Source: Deltaproteobacteria bacterium
Lineage (GTDB): Bacteria; Desulfobacterota; Desulfarculia; Adiutricales; JAFDHD01
Direction of reading: 5' to 3'
Length of the DNA stretch: 36,855 bases
Assembly: GCA_019308995.1 (NCBI GenBank)
Contig: JAFDHD010000024.1
Location: 1 to 36,855 of the forward strand
The position numbers and the translations under genes are program-made. Position 1 is the first letter of the stretch. Each line of letters opens with the position of its first letter. Positions 8,191 to 16,378 of the stretch are shown here, one piece after another. Under the pieces are notes generated by a model, which saw only the letters and a program-made list of their open reading frames with translations, was not told the origin of the DNA and searched no databases.

Positions 8191-10599
8191 CTAGCTCCCG
8201 CTCGTCTCCAGGGGCGGGGGAGATGATTTCACCGCGGCTCCACTCACGGAACTGGCTGCGGTCTTTTTTTCCAGGGCTTCTTTTTCCAGGTCTGCTAGAT
8301 CGGCCTCACCGCGCCTTTCGAGCGGGACGGGTTGCTGGTATCCAATTGGAGAGCGAGGTGCAACAGCCTTGAGGGTGCGTTCGGCCTCGGTTTTTTGATC
8401 AACCAGCTCAATGACGCGCTGGTTAATGTCCTCCAGGCGCCGCACCAGGGTCGTGATAACCTGCTTGCTGATATCAGGGTAATTTTCCAGGGTTTCCCAT
8501 AGTTTATCGCCTGGAAAGACCTTGACGATACTCTTGCCCATGGAGCGGATGGTTGCGGTTCGTTTGCCGCCCATCAAGGCGCTCATTTCACCGAAATAGG
8601 AGTCAGGTTCGGAGATTTCGGCGATTTTTTCATTGCCTTTAACGACTTCGAGGCAGCCCTGGATGAGTTTATAGAAATTATTGTCCGCGTTGCCTTCTCG
8701 AATGATGATGTCGTTGTTTTCAAATACCTGTTCGTCCGGATTGAGCAGGTAGGCGGGCAGGCTTTCCTTTTGCAGAACGGTTTTTTCCAGGGCCTGATCC
8801 AGGGTAATGATGCCCTGTTTGACCTTGATCAGCGCGTCCTGGCGCAGGGTTTTCATGCCTTCCTTGATGGCGATCTTTCGGAGCTGGCTTTCCGGCACCT
8901 CTGAAGAGATGGCCTGTGCGATATCTTCCGTGATCTCCATGACCTCGAACGCGCCGACGCGGCCTTTATATCCGGTGCCCGAGCAGTGCGGGCAGCCTTT
9001 GCCTTCATACAGGTGCAGGCTGGAGAATTCCGATTTGTCAAAACCGGCCTCCAGAAGCTTGTTGGCGCTCATTTTGGTGACCGGGGCCTTACACTTCGGG
9101 CAGATCCGCCTCAGGAGCCGCTGGGCCGTGATCAGCGTAACCGAAGAGGCGACATTGAAGGAGGGGACGCCCATGTCTGTGAGGCGGGTCACCGTTCCGG
9201 CGCAGTCGTTGGTATGCAGCGTTGAAAACACCAGGTGGCCGGTCATGGCCGCCTCGGTCGCGATGGAACCGGTTTCAATGTCTCGAATCTCACCGATCAT
9301 GCAGATATCCGGGTCCTGGCGCAGAAAGGACTTCAGGGCGACGGCAAAGGTCATGCCGACTTCATTATTGACGTTGACCTGATTGATACCCCTGAAATTG
9401 AACTCCACCGGGTCTTCAGCAGTCAGAATCTTGACGTTCTCTTTATTTAAAATGCTCATGGCCGAGTAAAGCGTGGTCGTCTTGCCTGAACCGGTCGGCC
9501 CGGTAACCAGAACTAGGCCGTAAGGACGGGCGATGGCCCTCATGAATTTGGCCAGGTCTTCCTGGGTCAGGCCCATTCTGGTCAGGTCAACGTTGAGGCC
9601 GCTTTTATCGAGTATTCGTAAAACGATGGACTCGCCAAAAAGAGTGGGCAGGGAAGAGACGCGAAAATCTACTTCCTTGCGCGGGCCGAGCCTCATCTTG
9701 ATCCGGCCGTCCTGGGGGACTCGCTTCTCGGTGATATCCAGGCCGGAGATGATCTTGAACCGCGCCGTTATGGCGTTCTTGATCTCAAGAGGCAGGTTCA
9801 TGGTCTTAAAAAGAGCGCCATCAAGACGGTAGCGCACATAAAAGGCCTTTTCAAACGGCTCGATATGGACGTCCGAGATACCGTCCTTGATGGCCTTGAT
9901 TAAAATACCGTTGACCAGCTTGATGATGGGGGCGTCCGAGGCCTGGAATTGGCCGTTAACCTCGTCCGCCCCGGAGCTGTCACCGCTTACGAACTCATCG
10001 GCCACCTCGCCCACCAGGTCGCCGAAGTTCTCGACATCCGTGATGCTCATCTGTTCGTCATCTTCCTCGGCCGAGGTCTGCTCGAAGAAGGACTGATACT
10101 CCGCGTCGTCAATCTTGTAATACTTACGATAGGCTTCAACAAGGTCTTTTTCGTCAGCGACTCCAGCCCTGATGGTGACCTTCGTATGCCTGGTCATATC
10201 CTCCACAGCCCCTGAATTTGTCGGTTCGGTCATGGCCATCAGCAGGGATTTGTCTTTCAGGCGCACCGGGAAGGCGAAATATTTCCGGGCCAGTTCATAC
10301 GGCACCAGATTGACGACTTTGCGGTCTATCTCCTGTTCAGCGATATTGATGATGGGGTAGTTGTATTTACGGGAGAGCAGGTTCGGGATGGTGTTTTCGT
10401 CAATATCTCCGTTCTTGAGGAGGATACTGCCGATAAAGCCCCCGTCTTTCTTATGGATGGCCATGGCGTCATCCAGCTGCCGGGCCGTAATCTGCCCTTC
10501 TTTCTTCAGGATTTCGCCGATCTTGTATAGCGCTTGATCGCCGGTTTGATCCCGAATGGTCCCTACGAAACTTGATTTTTTCTTGACGATCTCGGGCAT
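8191..10599 (-). CDS. pilB: PilB/GspE-type pilus assembly ATPase with C-terminal cyclic-nucleotide-binding domain
   Basis: This 802-residue protein is well above the usual 560-580 of PilB. Residues 20-160 resemble the MshEN/T2SSE N-terminal domain (KIGEILKKEGQITARQLDDA). The motor domain has Walker A GPTGSGKT (367-374), an Asp box, Walker B DPDICMIGEIRD (429-440), a His box with STLHTND (459-465) and the Cys4 zinc site CPKC/CPHC (500, 503, 536, 539). From about 615 to 730 there is an extra CRP-like cNMP-binding domain with a phosphate-binding cassette FGEMSALMGGKRTATI (669-684) that keeps the key Glu and Arg. The last 60 residues are low-complexity. It should power pilus extension under nucleotide control. 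It faces the FTR gene tail-to-tail with a 16-base gap. AAGGTGA precedes the ATG. Confidence 0.88.
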   Translation of the reverse strand: MPEIVKKKSSFVGTIRDQTGDQALYKIGEILKKEGQITARQLDDAMAIHKKDGGFIGSILLKNGDIDENTIPNLLSRKYNYPIINIAEQEIDRKVVNLVPYELARKYFAFPVRLKDKSLLMAMTEPTNSGAVEDMTRHTKVTIRAGVADEKDLVEAYRKYYKIDDAEYQSFFEQTSAEEDDEQMSITDVENFGDLVGEVADEFVSGDSSGADEVNGQFQASDAPIIKLVNGILIKAIKDGISDVHIEPFEKAFYVRYRLDGALFKTMNLPLEIKNAITARFKIISGLDITEKRVPQDGRIKMRLGPRKEVDFRVSSLPTLFGESIVLRILDKSGLNVDLTRMGLTQEDLAKFMRAIARPYGLVLVTGPTGSGKTTTLYSAMSILNKENVKILTAEDPVEFNFRGINQVNVNNEVGMTFAVALKSFLRQDPDICMIGEIRDIETGSIATEAAMTGHLVFSTLHTNDCAGTVTRLTDMGVPSFNVASSVTLITAQRLLRRICPKCKAPVTKMSANKLLEAGFDKSEFSSLHLYEGKGCPHCSGTGYKGRVGAFEVMEITEDIAQAISSEVPESQLRKIAIKEGMKTLRQDALIKVKQGIITLDQALEKTVLQKESLPAYLLNPDEQVFENNDIIIREGNADNNFYKLIQGCLEVVKGNEKIAEISEPDSYFGEMSALMGGKRTATIRSMGKSIVKVFPGDKLWETLENYPDISKQVITTLVRRLEDINQRVIELVDQKTEAERTLKAVAPRSPIGYQQPVPLERRGEADLADLEKEALEKKTAASSVSGAAVKSSPPPLETSGS

Positions 10600-10696
10600 T
10601 TTACTTCACCTTCATGGCCGAAAAAAATTGCCTTCCCTGCCGGGTTACGGCATTGATAATTGCTATAAATCGCAACAGAGTACTTATTTTGTTACT

Positions 10697-10725
10697 ATTT
10701 TATTCCACGGGTTTGAGAATTGCAA
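10697..10725 (-). promoter_or_regulatory. sigma-70-type promoter of pilB
   Basis: On the minus strand TTGCAA (10725-10720), a 17-base spacer and TAAAAT (10702-10697) make a good promoter about 100 bases before the pilB ATG, leaving a leader of roughly 90 bases. Confidence 0.5.
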
Positions 10726-10894
10726 GTTAATATTCAACGAACGTATCCGCTTCGCTCGCTTATGCCGCGTATAAGATATTATTATATCATCATTTGATTC
10801 TTTCACCAAATTTTACCCCTTATCTTTGAAGCCTTCACCTGAGCCGGAACCTAGAAAAATCCTTAATTATTCTTAATTTATTTAACAAGGCATA

Positions 10895-10924
10895 TTGACA
10901 AAGACCGGCTCGAAGCCTTAAAGT
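10895..10924 (+). promoter_or_regulatory. sigma-70-type promoter of ispG-proS-rel
   Basis: A perfect TTGACA (10895-10900) is followed after 17-18 bases by TTAAAG/TAAAGT (10918-10924). It lies about 60 bases before the ispG TTG start and is the only clear promoter for the three-gene run. Confidence 0.5.
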
Positions 10925-10984
10925 ATTAATTTAAGGGACATAATCTCCCGTGAATTTTCTTGTGGAGGCGTAATTTAAACAGTT

Positions 10985-12070
10985 TTGACCAGGCGCGAAC
11001 AGACCAGAAGGCTTTGCCTTGGAAACGTGGACATTGGCGGCGGCGCTCCGGTGGTGGTGCAGTCCATGACCAAAACCGACACCCGGGATGTGGAGGCCAC
11101 CTGCGCCCAGATCGAGCGTTTGGCTGAAGCCGGATGCGAGGTGGTCCGCGTGGCCGTGCCTGACGAGGAGGCCGCCTTGGCCTTGAGCCGGATCAGGTCG
11201 AAATCAAGTCTGCCTCTGGTGGCGGACATTCATTTTGATCCCCGGCTGGCTCTGATGGCCCTGGACCAGGGTGTAAACGGGCTGAGGCTCAACCCGGGCA
11301 ACATCGGCGGCCGGGCCGAGGTTAGAAAGATCGCGGTCGAGGCCAAGGCCAGGGGCGTGCCCATTCGCGTCGGGGTCAATGCCGGTTCCCTGGACAAAGA
11401 CCTGCTTGAAAAATACGGTCGGCCTTGTCCAGAGGCCATGGTTGAGAGCGCCCGGCGGGAGATCGCCCTGCTGGAAGACGCGGGTTTCGATATGATCAAG
11501 GTCTCGGTCAAGTCTTCCGATGTGCTGGATACTATCGCTGCTTACCGGCTCATGGCCCGGGAGACCGATTACCCTCTCCATCTGGGAGTCACCGAGACCG
11601 GGACCCTGATCGCCGGAACCGTCAAGTCCGCTCTGGGCCTCGGTCTTCTCCTGTCCGAAGGCATCGGGGACACGATTCGCGTTTCCCTGACCCGCGACCC
11701 GGCGGACGAGGTCCGTGTGGCCTATGAAATCCTGCGCGCCCTGAATTTGCGCCACCGCGGCCCGGAGATAATCTCATGCCCGATCTGCGGCCGATGTGAG
11801 ATTGATCTCTTCAGTCTGGTGGAAGAAGTGGAAAAAAGGCTGTCAGGCCTGGCGACCCCGATCAAGGTTGCGGTCATGGGCTGTGTGGTCAATGGTCCGG
11901 GGGAGGCGCGATCGGCCCAGGTCGGTGTGGCCGGAGGCCGCGGCCAGGGTATCCTCTTTAAAAACGGTAAACTGGTGTCCAAGGTCCCTGAAGAAAAACT
12001 GGCCGACGTGCTGGTGGGTGAGGTCCTGCGGCTGGTAAATGAAGAAAACAAGCAGGTTGAGAAAGTCTGA
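10985..12070 (+). CDS. ispG: 4-hydroxy-3-methylbut-2-enyl diphosphate synthase IspG (GcpE)
   Basis: This 361-residue enzyme catalyses the penultimate step of the MEP isoprenoid pathway, reductive ring opening of MEcPP to HMBPP. The TIM-barrel half begins with GNVDIGGGAPVVVQSMT and includes DIHFDPRLA and RLNPGNIGG. The C-terminal half holds the [4Fe-4S] ligands Cys265, Cys268, Cys300 and Glu307 (SCPICGR, MGCVVNGPGEA). Residue 271 is an extra Cys next to the cluster motif. The start is TTG at 10985: an in-frame stop at 10976 blocks extension and the resulting N-terminus matches the family. GGAGG lies rather far upstream (16 bases). The stop abuts the proS ATG directly. Confidence 0.95.
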   Translation: MTRREQTRRLCLGNVDIGGGAPVVVQSMTKTDTRDVEATCAQIERLAEAGCEVVRVAVPDEEAALALSRIRSKSSLPLVADIHFDPRLALMALDQGVNGLRLNPGNIGGRAEVRKIAVEAKARGVPIRVGVNAGSLDKDLLEKYGRPCPEAMVESARREIALLEDAGFDMIKVSVKSSDVLDTIAAYRLMARETDYPLHLGVTETGTLIAGTVKSALGLGLLLSEGIGDTIRVSLTRDPADEVRVAYEILRALNLRHRGPEIISCPICGRCEIDLFSLVEEVEKRLSGLATPIKVAVMGCVVNGPGEARSAQVGVAGGRGQGILFKNGKLVSKVPEEKLADVLVGEVLRLVNEENKQVEKV

Positions 12071-13801
12071 ATGCGAAGTTCGAGATTGTTTTTACCCACA
12101 CTCAAGGAAGACCCGGCTGAAGCCGAAGTGGTAAGCCACCGGCTTCTGATCCGGGCCGGGCTCATCAGAAAACTGGCCACCGGTATTTTTTCTTATCTCC
12201 CCCTGGGTCTTTTAGCCCTGCGCAAGTTTGAAAATATCGTGCGGCAGGAGATGTTTCGGGCCGGTGCTCAGGAAATCCTTCTGCCATTCGTTCAGCCGGC
12301 CGAGATCTGGAAGGAGTCAGGCCGGTGGAACCATTATGGTAAGCTGCTCCTGCGCTTCAAGGACCGGCATGCCAATGAATACTGCCTGGGACCGACGCAT
12401 GAAGAGGTCATCACTGACCTGGTCCGGCGAGAGGTCCGCTCCTATCGAGACCTTCCCCTGACTCTCTTTCAAATTCAAACCAAGTTCAGGGATGAAATCC
12501 GGCCCCGGTTCGGCCTGATGCGGGGCCGGGAGTTCGGCATGAAGGACGCCTATAGTTTTGACATTGATGAAGCCGGGGCCGAGCAAAGCTACCGGGCCAT
12601 GTTCGAGGCCTATGGCCGGATTTTTAGACGCTGCGGCCTCCGCTTTTCCGCGGTTGAGGCTGACAGCGGCGACATCGGCGGGAGCTACTCCTATGAATTC
12701 ATGGTCCTGGCAGATACCGGCGAGGACGCACTGGTCAACTGTCTGTCCTGCGGGTATGCCGCGAATACGGAAAAAGCGGAACTGGCGCCCCCGCCGCAGG
12801 CAGATATTTCTCCAAACGCCCCTATGTCCAAAAAGGTTCTGACCCGGGACATGCGTACCGTGGAAGAGGTGACCAGTTTCCTGAAGAAGGAGCCGAAAGA
12901 CCTCATTAAAACGCTTATCTATAAGTCTGAAGACGGTTCACCCGTGGCGGCTTTGGTGCGGGGGGACCACGAGCTCAACGAGGTTAAGCTCAGGAATACC
13001 CTGCACGACCCTACCTTGGAAATGGCTGATGCAGCCTTGATCCAGACATTGACCGGAGCACCGGTGGGCTTCAGCGGGCCAGTCAGCCTCAAGGCGCGCC
13101 TCCTGGCCGATTACGCCATCAAAGGCATGAGCCAGGCCGTGGTCGGGGCCAATGAAGAGGACTACCACCTTACCGGCGTTGTGCCCGGTCGCGACTTCAT
13201 GGTGGACGAATACCATGACCTGCGCCTGGCCCGGGCTCAAGACCCCTGTCCGCGATGCGGGGCTGAACTGGAGCTCAAACGCGGCATTGAGGTCGGACAC
13301 GTCTTCAAACTGGGCGTAAAATATTCCAAGGCCATGAACGCCACCTTTCTCGATCCTCAAGGCCGGAGCGCGCTGATCGTCATGGGCTGCTATGGCATCG
13401 GCATCGGCCGGACCGTCGCCGCAGCCATCGAACAAAACCATGACGAGCATGGCATCATCTGGCCCATGCCTCTGGCGCCCTATGAGGCTATCATCCTGCC
13501 GCTTCAGATTCAGGATGAAGAAGTGCGCCAGGCCGCGGAAGACCTTTACCAGGCCTTGCAGGACCTGGGGGTCGAAACCCTGCTCGACGACCGGAACGAG
13601 CGGGCGGGCGTTAAATTCAATGACGCCGATCTGGTGGGAATCCCGCTGCGCCTGGCTGTCAGCCGTCGGACCCTCGCCCGCAAAGAGGTCGAGTTCAAGC
13701 AACGCGCCGGAAGCGAGATTCAATTTTTAAAATTGAGCGAAGCGCCCCTGAAGATAAAGGAAATTCGAGACCGCCTTCTGGCTGATACGGGAGGTGAATA
13801 A
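12071..13801 (+). CDS. proS: prolyl-tRNA synthetase, bacterial type with editing insertion
   Basis: This 576-residue class II synthetase charges tRNA-Pro. It has GPTHEEVI (108-115), motif 2 KFRDEIRPRFGLMRGREF (138-155), the YbaK-like INS editing domain at about 230-390 (LIKTLIYKSEDGSPVAALVRGDHELNE region), a Cys pair CPRCGAEL, GIEVGHVFKLGVKYS, motif 3 GIGIGR and a C-terminal anticodon-binding domain. Length is standard for the bacterial form (about 570). It starts on the base after the ispG stop, so the two are transcribed together; ispG-proS linkage is frequent in this bacterial group. Confidence 0.96.
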   Translation: MRSSRLFLPTLKEDPAEAEVVSHRLLIRAGLIRKLATGIFSYLPLGLLALRKFENIVRQEMFRAGAQEILLPFVQPAEIWKESGRWNHYGKLLLRFKDRHANEYCLGPTHEEVITDLVRREVRSYRDLPLTLFQIQTKFRDEIRPRFGLMRGREFGMKDAYSFDIDEAGAEQSYRAMFEAYGRIFRRCGLRFSAVEADSGDIGGSYSYEFMVLADTGEDALVNCLSCGYAANTEKAELAPPPQADISPNAPMSKKVLTRDMRTVEEVTSFLKKEPKDLIKTLIYKSEDGSPVAALVRGDHELNEVKLRNTLHDPTLEMADAALIQTLTGAPVGFSGPVSLKARLLADYAIKGMSQAVVGANEEDYHLTGVVPGRDFMVDEYHDLRLARAQDPCPRCGAELELKRGIEVGHVFKLGVKYSKAMNATFLDPQGRSALIVMGCYGIGIGRTVAAAIEQNHDEHGIIWPMPLAPYEAIILPLQIQDEEVRQAAEDLYQALQDLGVETLLDDRNERAGVKFNDADLVGIPLRLAVSRRTLARKEVEFKQRAGSEIQFLKLSEAPLKIKEIRDRLLADTGGE

Positions 13802-13809
13802 ACAGAAAA

Positions 13810-15948
13810 TTGCGCCGGTTCTCTGAAATACTGGATAAGGTTGAGGAATATCACCCTCACGCGGACCTGGCTTTGATTGAAAAGGCCTACATCTTTACAG
13901 CCAAGGTCCACCAGGGACAGGTGCGCCTTTCCGGGGAGCCTTATTTGTCCCATCCCCTGGAAGTGGCCGGTTTGCTGGCTGACATGAAACTTGACGTGGC
14001 CTCGATTGCGGCCGGTCTACTCCATGATACGATCGAAGACACTAAAGCTAGCCTGGACGATATCAGGAACATGTTCGGGCCCGAGGTTGCCAATATCGTT
14101 GACGGGGAGACCGCGATCAGCCGCATCAACTTTTCTTCCTACGCCGAACATCAGGCCGAATACATGCGTAAGATGATCCTGGCCATGGCGACTGACATCC
14201 GCGTCATCCTGGTCAAGCTCGCGGACCGTCTTCATAACATGCGCACCCTCGGGTATCTGCCGCAGTCGAGACAGATACCCATTGCCCAGGAAACTCTGGA
14301 GATTTACGCTCCGCTGGCCTCCCGGCTCGGAATCTACAAGGTCCAATCCGAATTAGAAGACCTGTCTCTGTTCTACCTCGAACCCAAGGTTTATGAGGAG
14401 GTGCTGTCCGGTATCACCAGGCAGCGGGGCGAACGGGAACGATACATCCGTGAATTCATCGAAGTCATCCAGCCCAAGATGGAAGAATTCAATGTTTCCT
14501 GTCAGATCGAAGGCCGGCCGAAGCACCTTTACAGCATCTACCGCAAGATGATGGAGCAGGATCTGACCATTAATCAGGTTTACGATGTCACGGCCTGCCG
14601 CATCATCGTGGACTCGGTCAAAGACTGCTACGCCGCCCTAGGCGTCATTCACTTGATCCTCAAGCCCATTCCCGGGAGATTCAAGGACTACATTTCCCTG
14701 CCCAAGGAAAACGGCTACCAGTCGCTCCATACCACGGTCATCGGCCCGCACGGAGAGCGCATGGAGGTCCAGATTAGAACCCAGGAAATGCACCTCTTTG
14801 CTGAAAACGGCATCGCCGCTCACTGGCGATACAAAGACGGCAGCCAGTCTACGGAAACCGAGAGCGAGCGGTTCGTCTGGCTAAGGTCCCTCCTGGAATG
14901 GATCAAAGAGCTCAAGGACCCCACCGAATTTCTGACGAGCTTGAAAGAAGACCTCTTCCGGTATGAAGTCTATGTCTTTACTCCGGCCGGAGACGTCAAG
15001 GAACTGCCTCAAGGCGCCACCCCGGTTGACTTTGCTTACTCCATCCACACCGAAGTCGGACACCGCTGCACCGGCGCCAAGATCAACGGCGCCATTGTTC
15101 CTTTGAAATATCAGCTTCGCAACGGGGACACCGTCGAAATCCTGACCTCCAAGCACCACGCCCCCAGCAAGGACTGGCTGAACTTTGTCATTACCCCCAA
15201 GGCCCGCAATCGTATCCGCCAGTGGTTCAGGATTGAAGAACGAACACGGTCCATCTCACTCGGGCGGGAGATGATCGAAAAGGCGTTTCGCCGTCATGAG
15301 CTGAGTTTCAATCAGCTTCTCAAGACCGAAGAGCTGGACCGTGTCGCCAGGGAGTATTCATTAAATGGCTATGAAGACCTCCTGGTCGCGGTCGGTTTTG
15401 GAAAGATCACGGTCAACCAGGTCGTCGGCAAGTTCAAGACCGTTGAAGAAAAAGCGCCTTCCCTGGTGGGCCGCGTTGTCCAGGCCATGCGGAAAAAGCC
15501 CCACGAGGGCATCAAGGTGCGCGGTATGGACGATATCCTGATCCGATTCGCCGGCTGCTGCAATCCCTTGCCTGGCGAGGACATTATAGGGTTCATCTCC
15601 CAGGGCCGCGGTGTCACCGTCCACTCGGCCAACTGCAAAAACATGATGCAGACTGATCCGGAGCGGCGTATTGAGGTGGAGTGGGATATGGACGATTCTA
15701 ATGGACAGATCACCTACCCGGTCCATATCCAGGTTGTCAACCGGGAACAAAAAGGCGGGCTGGCCGAACTGAGCGGCGCCATCGCTGAGGAGAACGCCAA
15801 CATCAGCCAGGCTAAAGTCGAGATCACACCGGATAATAAAGGCATCTCTGATTTCACCATCCATGTTACTGACAAGGATCACCTGCGCCGGGTGATTCAG
15901 CAGCTGAAAGGCCTGAAGAACGTCCAGAGAGTGACCCGCCTGCGCTGA
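13810..15948 (+). CDS. rel: bifunctional (p)ppGpp synthetase/hydrolase, Rel/SpoT type
   Basis: This 712-residue protein makes and degrades the stringent-response alarmone. The HD hydrolase domain has SHPLEVA, HDTIEDT (72-78) and KLADRLHNMRTL. The synthetase domain has GRPKHLYSIYRKM, GRFKDYISLPKENGYQSLH and EVQIRTQEMH; the RFKD version of the basic motif is the one seen in bifunctional Rel enzymes. TGS (about 390-450), a Cys-rich AGCCNPLPGEDIIGF region and a C-terminal ACT domain follow. In the hydrolase domain the usual DGVTK reads DGETA (98-102). It starts with TTG at 13810, with GGAGGTG about 13 bases upstream, 8 bases after the proS stop. The N-terminus RRFSEILDKVEEY fits the family. Confidence 0.95.
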   Translation: MRRFSEILDKVEEYHPHADLALIEKAYIFTAKVHQGQVRLSGEPYLSHPLEVAGLLADMKLDVASIAAGLLHDTIEDTKASLDDIRNMFGPEVANIVDGETAISRINFSSYAEHQAEYMRKMILAMATDIRVILVKLADRLHNMRTLGYLPQSRQIPIAQETLEIYAPLASRLGIYKVQSELEDLSLFYLEPKVYEEVLSGITRQRGERERYIREFIEVIQPKMEEFNVSCQIEGRPKHLYSIYRKMMEQDLTINQVYDVTACRIIVDSVKDCYAALGVIHLILKPIPGRFKDYISLPKENGYQSLHTTVIGPHGERMEVQIRTQEMHLFAENGIAAHWRYKDGSQSTETESERFVWLRSLLEWIKELKDPTEFLTSLKEDLFRYEVYVFTPAGDVKELPQGATPVDFAYSIHTEVGHRCTGAKINGAIVPLKYQLRNGDTVEILTSKHHAPSKDWLNFVITPKARNRIRQWFRIEERTRSISLGREMIEKAFRRHELSFNQLLKTEELDRVAREYSLNGYEDLLVAVGFGKITVNQVVGKFKTVEEKAPSLVGRVVQAMRKKPHEGIKVRGMDDILIRFAGCCNPLPGEDIIGFISQGRGVTVHSANCKNMMQTDPERRIEVEWDMDDSNGQITYPVHIQVVNREQKGGLAELSGAIAEENANISQAKVEITPDNKGISDFTIHVTDKDHLRRVIQQLKGLKNVQRVTRLR

Positions 15949-15986
15949 TCGGCCCGGGAGCGCCCACCGCCCGAGTCCTATCCCAG

Positions 15987-16052
15987 AGCCAACCAGGCCT
16001 CTACTAATAATGCCGAGCCACCCGGCTGGTTGGCTTGAGTCTAAGATTTTTA
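15987..16052 (+). terminator. weak candidate terminator after rel
   Basis: A perfect 10-base inverted repeat AGCCAACCAG (15987-15996) / CTGGTTGGCT (16026-16035) with a 29-base loop follows the rel stop, with a short T run at about 16047-16051. The loop is long and the T run is not adjacent, so termination efficiency is doubtful. Confidence 0.35.
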
Positions 16053-16053
16053 C

Positions 16054-16082
16054 TTGACCTCTCGCAGGGGTTGGCCTATGTT
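16054..16082 (+). promoter_or_regulatory. candidate promoter just upstream of the Cys-rich protein gene
   Basis: TTGACC (16054-16059), a 17-base spacer and TATGTT (16077-16082) are well spaced. Transcription would begin only a couple of bases before the ATG at 16091, which has no Shine-Dalgarno, so the mRNA might be leaderless. Confidence 0.35.
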
Positions 16083-16090
16083 CAATCGTT

Positions 16091-16375
16091 ATGGCGCTTT
16101 GTTTTTTCTGCCATAAGCCCTTGGAGTTAGAGGGGAAGGTTTCCTTCAGGGAACTCTGTGCCCATTGCGGCATGGATGTCCACGTCTGCCTCAACTGCGA
16201 GTTCTACGACCCGGGTTATTCCAATGACTGCCGCGAGCCTCAGGCAGAACCGGTCCGGGACCGGGAGGCCCGCAACACGTGCGAATATTTTGTCCTGACT
16301 TCATCGGATCGTGAGCATGATGACGCCGCTGCCAGAGTCAAGGCCCAGTTAGATGATCTTTTTAAAAGGAAATGA
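16091..16375 (+). CDS. small Cys-rich, probably metal-binding protein
   Basis: This 94-residue protein has three CxxC-type pairs in its first 40 residues (CFFC, CAHC, CLNC) with nearby His (CFFCHKPL, GMDVHVC), then CRE and NTCEYF. The pattern suggests one or two zinc sites of a ribbon or treble-clef kind. The second half is acidic with a short helix ending in DDLFKRK. I do not recognise a characterised family; similar small proteins occur in Desulfobacterota but their function is unknown to me. Three bases separate it from the TPR membrane protein gene, so they are likely co-expressed. No ribosome site is seen before the ATG. Confidence 0.7.
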   Translation: MALCFFCHKPLELEGKVSFRELCAHCGMDVHVCLNCEFYDPGYSNDCREPQAEPVRDREARNTCEYFVLTSSDREHDDAAARVKAQLDDLFKRK

Positions 16376-16378
16376 GCG

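Larger units (their letters stand above)
10600..10984. other. divergent intergenic region between pilB and ispG
   Basis: This 385-base AT-rich stretch holds one good promoter in each direction (listed separately). In the pilB leader a GC hairpin around 10629-10652 is followed on the minus strand by seven T (10627-10621), which could act as a weak attenuator. No ORF is supported. Confidence 0.5.

Noticed and set aside
10600-10984. c-di-GMP riboswitch in front of pilB
   Set aside because: The leader lacks the GEMM core sequence; only a generic hairpin and T run are present.
12938-13723. 261-codon ORF antisense to proS
   Set aside because: Shadow of a conserved synthetase gene; no family resemblance.
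15361-16194. 277-codon ORF antisense to the end of rel and the Cys-rich gene
   Set aside because: Crosses two recognisable genes on the other strand; no start signal.
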